A DNA stretch of 64,000 nt, from positions 1-64,000 of the forward strand of contig URCR01000009.1 of assembly GCA_900546325.1 (NCBI GenBank). The letters run 5' to 3'. The position numbers and the translations under genes were made by a program. This document shows, piece after piece, positions 61,349 through 64,000 of the stretch. This DNA comes from an uncultured Lachnospiraceae bacterium (lineage in GTDB: Bacteria; Bacillota; Clostridia; Lachnospirales; Lachnospiraceae). The notes below the pieces were generated by a model. It was not told the DNA's origin, did no database searches, and saw nothing but the letters and a program-made list of their open reading frames with translations. Position 1 is the first letter of the stretch. Every line of letters begins with the position of its first letter.

Positions 61349-62398
61349 CTAATTCTCACTTTCAGTTTCATCTTCATCCGTTCTATAAGCATCTTCAACC
61401 GAATAAGTAGCATCATCCAACATCTTAACATCTATGCCTACGTTAATTGTGTCCTGTGTTTTTCCTCCATCCTTCAATTCGTATACAAACTGCAAAGCTA
61501 CTTCAATATAATATTCAATTGCATTCTCGTCCGAATTCAAGGATTCAATATTATCAATGCTAATCAAATGAGCTGTAGTTGAAGTAATCAACCGTCCTTT
61601 TTCAACAAGGCCAAAATTTCGATCTATTATCTGCTCAAGAAAATCTTCAGAGTTTAACCAGTCAACAATTTCCTGGTTTTCATCAAACTCTTCAATTGGT
61701 TGATACGAATATTTGTCAATTTCCTTTGCCCACGCTTCTAACTGTACCTTAACTTCACTTTCATTTTTGCATATGAACAGTGATGAATCTGATACATTTT
61801 CTGCAAACTCATTTAGCAGAAATTCTCCAAAAGCATTGTCTTTCGAATAATATATAATTTTCGAGTTGCGATGCGTTAATGAAAATTCCAAAATACTTTC
61901 CCATAATAACGCATCCTTAAATCCTTTATCAGACTTTTTGTCTCTTCCCTCAAAAGGAGGTAATTTACCAAATGCTCGATTTATTATACTTTCAAACCTA
62001 TTACTAGAAGCAATTGGAATCTCAATAACTTCATTCAGTCCTACTGAAATCTCTTTCTTGTATTCCGTAATCTTATTTTTTATGTATTCCGGATAATTTA
62101 TGCCCGGATTTTCTTGAATAGAATATTCAGGAAATCGTTTCTTTGATATCGTATTTTTATAAGCTGAAAGCAATTCATCATGCTTTTCTATAATCTGCTT
62201 CTCCATTTCACACAAAACAACAGATGGAATTGCTACCGTCACCTGATTATATATATCAAGTTGATTAATCATATCAATTACATTTTCAAATGTTGAATTA
62301 AAGCTAAAAGTTGTGAAGTCCGCTTTCTTTTCATATGCTTGAAACAGAGCATTCGTATCAAAAATCAAACAATACGTTATTTCATTGTTTGAGCTCAT
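61349..62398 (-). CDS. PIN-domain protein (DUF4935-like) inside the hsd operon
   Basis: The protein has 349 residues from the ATG at 62398, which overlaps the hsdM end by 17 bp. The N-terminal domain has PIN acids: D in YCLIFDTNALFQAY, E in SVVLCEMEKQII, then FKDALLWESILEFS and YYSKDNAFGEF. So it is a likely metal-dependent RNase of the DUF4935 type. The C-terminal region (about 220-349) is acidic and unrecognised. It sits between hsdM and hsdS, not a normal place for a PIN gene, and could be an abortive-infection or guard effector (inference). Confidence 0.78.
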   Translation of the reverse strand: MSSNNEITYCLIFDTNALFQAYEKKADFTTFSFNSTFENVIDMINQLDIYNQVTVAIPSVVLCEMEKQIIEKHDELLSAYKNTISKKRFPEYSIQENPGINYPEYIKNKITEYKKEISVGLNEVIEIPIASSNRFESIINRAFGKLPPFEGRDKKSDKGFKDALLWESILEFSLTHRNSKIIYYSKDNAFGEFLLNEFAENVSDSSLFICKNESEVKVQLEAWAKEIDKYSYQPIEEFDENQEIVDWLNSEDFLEQIIDRNFGLVEKGRLITSTTAHLISIDNIESLNSDENAIEYYIEVALQFVYELKDGGKTQDTINVGIDVKMLDDATYSVEDAYRTDEDETESEN

Positions 62399-63890
62399 AT
62401 CCAATCGCCCCCAGCTTCTTCCTAATCTCTCCCTCCAGCTCATGTGACTTTACAAACATTTCCGCAAGTTCAGATGTTAACCGACCCATCTTTTCTTCAA
62501 ATGGCTCTTCGTCATCTTCTTGTTCTTCAATGCCTACATATCTGCCCGGAGTAAGGATAAAGTCTTGCTTTTCAATTTCCTGCAAATCGGCAACGGCACA
62601 GAAGCCTTTAACATCTTCAAGTGTTCCATCAACAAAAGCTTCATAGGTATCTGAAATTTTCTTGATATCATCATCTGTCAACTCTCGAAGCTTACGGCTC
62701 ACCATCGTTCCCATCTTTCGAGCGTCAATAAATAAAGTCTTTCCCGGTTGTTTCTTCTGCTTATTGATAAACCAGAGCGAAACAGGAATCTGCGTTGTAT
62801 AGAATAGCTGAGTAGGCATTGCAACAATGCACTCAACTAAATCGGCATTGATAATATTCTTACGAATATCACCCTCTCCACCTGACTGAGAAGAAAGTGA
62901 ACCGTTCGCTAATACCATACCAATACGGCCTGCTGGTGCAAGATGAAAAATCATGTGCTGAAGCCATGCAAAGTTGGCATTCCCTGCTGGTGGTATTCCA
63001 TATTTCCAGCGCTGATCTTCTTTTAGTTTATCCAGTCCCCAATCGGAAAGGTTAAACGGAGGATTAGCCATAATATAATCTGCTCGCAATGTTGGATGGC
63101 GATCATCTAGAAACGTATCTGCAGCGTATGCTCCGAGATCTGGTTCAATTCCCCGAATAGCAAGGTTCATCTGCGCCATCTTCCATGTAGTAGGGTTTGA
63201 ATCCTGACCGTAGATAGAAATGTTACTGATGTTACCACTGTGGTTCTCAACAAATTTTGCAGACTGAACAAACATACCACCTGATCCACAACAAGGATCA
63301 TATGCTCGACCCTTGAAAGGTTTCAATACTTCTACCAGAGTACGTACTACGCAAGATGGTGTAAAGAATTCGCCGCCACGTTTGCCTTCTTGTTCAGCAA
63401 ACATAGAAAGACAATACTCATAGGTACGGCCCAAGATATCCTTTTCGCTGCCGTGTTCGATCATCTGGATATTGGTAAATAAATCTACCACATCTCCCAA
63501 TCTTCGTTTGTCCAATTCCGGGCGTGCAAAGTTCTTAGGGAGAATATCTTTCAGTCGTTTATTTTCTTTTTCAATTGCACGCATAGCCTCATCAATAACT
63601 GTACCAATCTCCGGCGTATGTGCCTTTGCTGCAATCTCACTCCAACGTGCACCTGCTGGTACAAAGAAGATACCTTCAGAAGTATATTCATCGATATCTT
63701 CCTCGAATCCGTCGCCTTCTTCAACAAGTTCCTGATATTTATCATCAAATCTATCTGAAATATATTTCAAGAAAATCAACCCAAGGACAACGTTCTTATA
63801 TTCTGATGCATCCATATTGCCACGAAGCACGCAGGCCGCATCCCATATTTGTTTTTCAAATCCAATATCGGCTGTATTTTTATCTGCCAT
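62382..63890 (-). CDS. hsdM: Type I restriction-modification methyltransferase subunit
   Basis: The protein has 502 residues from the ATG at 63890, with AGAGGAGG. The HsdM N-terminal helical domain has IWDAACVLRGNMDASEYKNVVLGL. The N6-adenine methylase has YDPCCGSGGMFVQSA (SAM motif) and ADYIMANPPFNLSDW (catalytic NPPF). It methylates adenine in the target chosen by HsdS. It is the second gene in the island after a XRE regulator. Confidence 0.95.
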   Translation of the reverse strand: MADKNTADIGFEKQIWDAACVLRGNMDASEYKNVVLGLIFLKYISDRFDDKYQELVEEGDGFEEDIDEYTSEGIFFVPAGARWSEIAAKAHTPEIGTVIDEAMRAIEKENKRLKDILPKNFARPELDKRRLGDVVDLFTNIQMIEHGSEKDILGRTYEYCLSMFAEQEGKRGGEFFTPSCVVRTLVEVLKPFKGRAYDPCCGSGGMFVQSAKFVENHSGNISNISIYGQDSNPTTWKMAQMNLAIRGIEPDLGAYAADTFLDDRHPTLRADYIMANPPFNLSDWGLDKLKEDQRWKYGIPPAGNANFAWLQHMIFHLAPAGRIGMVLANGSLSSQSGGEGDIRKNIINADLVECIVAMPTQLFYTTQIPVSLWFINKQKKQPGKTLFIDARKMGTMVSRKLRELTDDDIKKISDTYEAFVDGTLEDVKGFCAVADLQEIEKQDFILTPGRYVGIEEQEDDEEPFEEKMGRLTSELAEMFVKSHELEGEIRKKLGAIGYELKQ

Positions 63891-63891
63891 T

Positions 63892-64000
63892 TTAGTTTTC
63901 CTCCTCTGATAATTCATCTGGAACTATTTCCGCAATATCAGCAATAGCACACTTGAGATACTCGCATATCTTTATGAGCACATCTGTAGCGATGTTAGCA
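63892..64000 (-). CDS. XRE-family regulator, C-terminal part (partial)
   Basis: The frame enters at the right window edge and ends in a TAA at 63894..63892, two bases before the hsdM ATG. The 35 visible residues, including TDVLIKICEYLKCAIADIAE, fit the end of small clostridial Cro/CI-like helix-turn-helix proteins. Such proteins commonly start type I restriction operons and may control them. Its 5' end is outside the window. Confidence 0.7.
   Translation of the reverse strand, partial: ANIATDVLIKICEYLKCAIADIAEIVPDELSEEEN

Noticed and set aside
1..64000. CRISPR array or complete insertion sequence
   Set aside because: No regularly spaced 25-40 bp repeats and no transposase gene were seen in the window.

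Overview
The window reads as a chromosomal stretch of a gut-type Firmicute, most likely Lachnospiraceae (Clostridia). The grounds are moderate GC, strong AGGAGG ribosome sites, a yhbD/bactofilin pair, a YesMN-type sugar ABC locus, a LytTR/GHKL system and a tRNA-Leu with an AAG anticodon. Species cannot be fixed from sequence alone. Most genes lie on the minus strand.

Regions in order. 0-2 kb: the 5' part of a tRNA-Leu, a YhbD-like regulator and a bactofilin. 2-4.2 kb: an aldo/keto reductase with a ferredoxin tail and an RsmH-family methyltransferase. 4.4-7.5 kb: a CsoR/CopA copper operon with a well-formed CsoR operator-promoter; CopA carries a CopZ-like C-terminal domain with its own internal start signal. 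7.6-11.9 kb: an MFS transporter and an M20 amidohydrolase, divergent from a PrpR-like regulator. 11.9-13.4 kb: an NCS2 nucleobase permease behind a consensus promoter and a folded leader with switch-like alternative pairing. 13.5-23.1 kb: a carbohydrate module with a GH123-like hydrolase, two ABC permeases, a divergent binding lipoprotein, a YesN/YesM two-component pair and a flavodoxin. 23.3-27.8 kb: a GntR regulator, two membrane proteins, MetY and a LysR regulator. 27.9-31.5 kb: a heterodimeric ABC exporter. 31.6-34.7 kb: an arsenic operon (arsR, a COG0523 GTPase, a thioredoxin-like protein, an ArsP-type permease, arsC). 34.7-37.3 kb: a LysR regulator and the PLP synthase pair pdxT/pdxS. 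37.3-42.7 kb: an oligopeptide ABC operon. 42.9-50.2 kb: GrpB, a MerR regulator divergent from a DHFR-like reductase, then a LytTR response regulator, a membrane-less GHKL kinase and a second ABC pair. 50.3-51.4 kb: decayed coding sequence.

51.4 kb to the right edge is a defence island read leftwards: an XRE regulator (partial), hsdM, a PIN-domain gene, a truncated hsdS, a tyrosine recombinase, a full hsdS, hsdR, a DUF262/HNH protein and a RhuM-family protein. Four copies of a 15-bp site, TAAACAAGAATTTAG, two in each orientation, lie exactly at the junctions between hsdS half-genes and at their 3' ends. A silent 3' half of hsdS lies inverted next to the truncated hsdS. The recombinase, the sites and the half-genes form an invertible hsdS shufflon, so this type I restriction-modification system is predicted to vary in sequence specificity. 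It is the most interesting system in the window. The PIN gene sits between hsdM and hsdS and is followed by a 24-codon ORF that copies the hsdM tail, which suggests insertion into an ancestral hsdM-hsdS overlap.

Gene order, motifs, starts and repeats were read directly from the sequence. Functions rest on family recognition without database searches.
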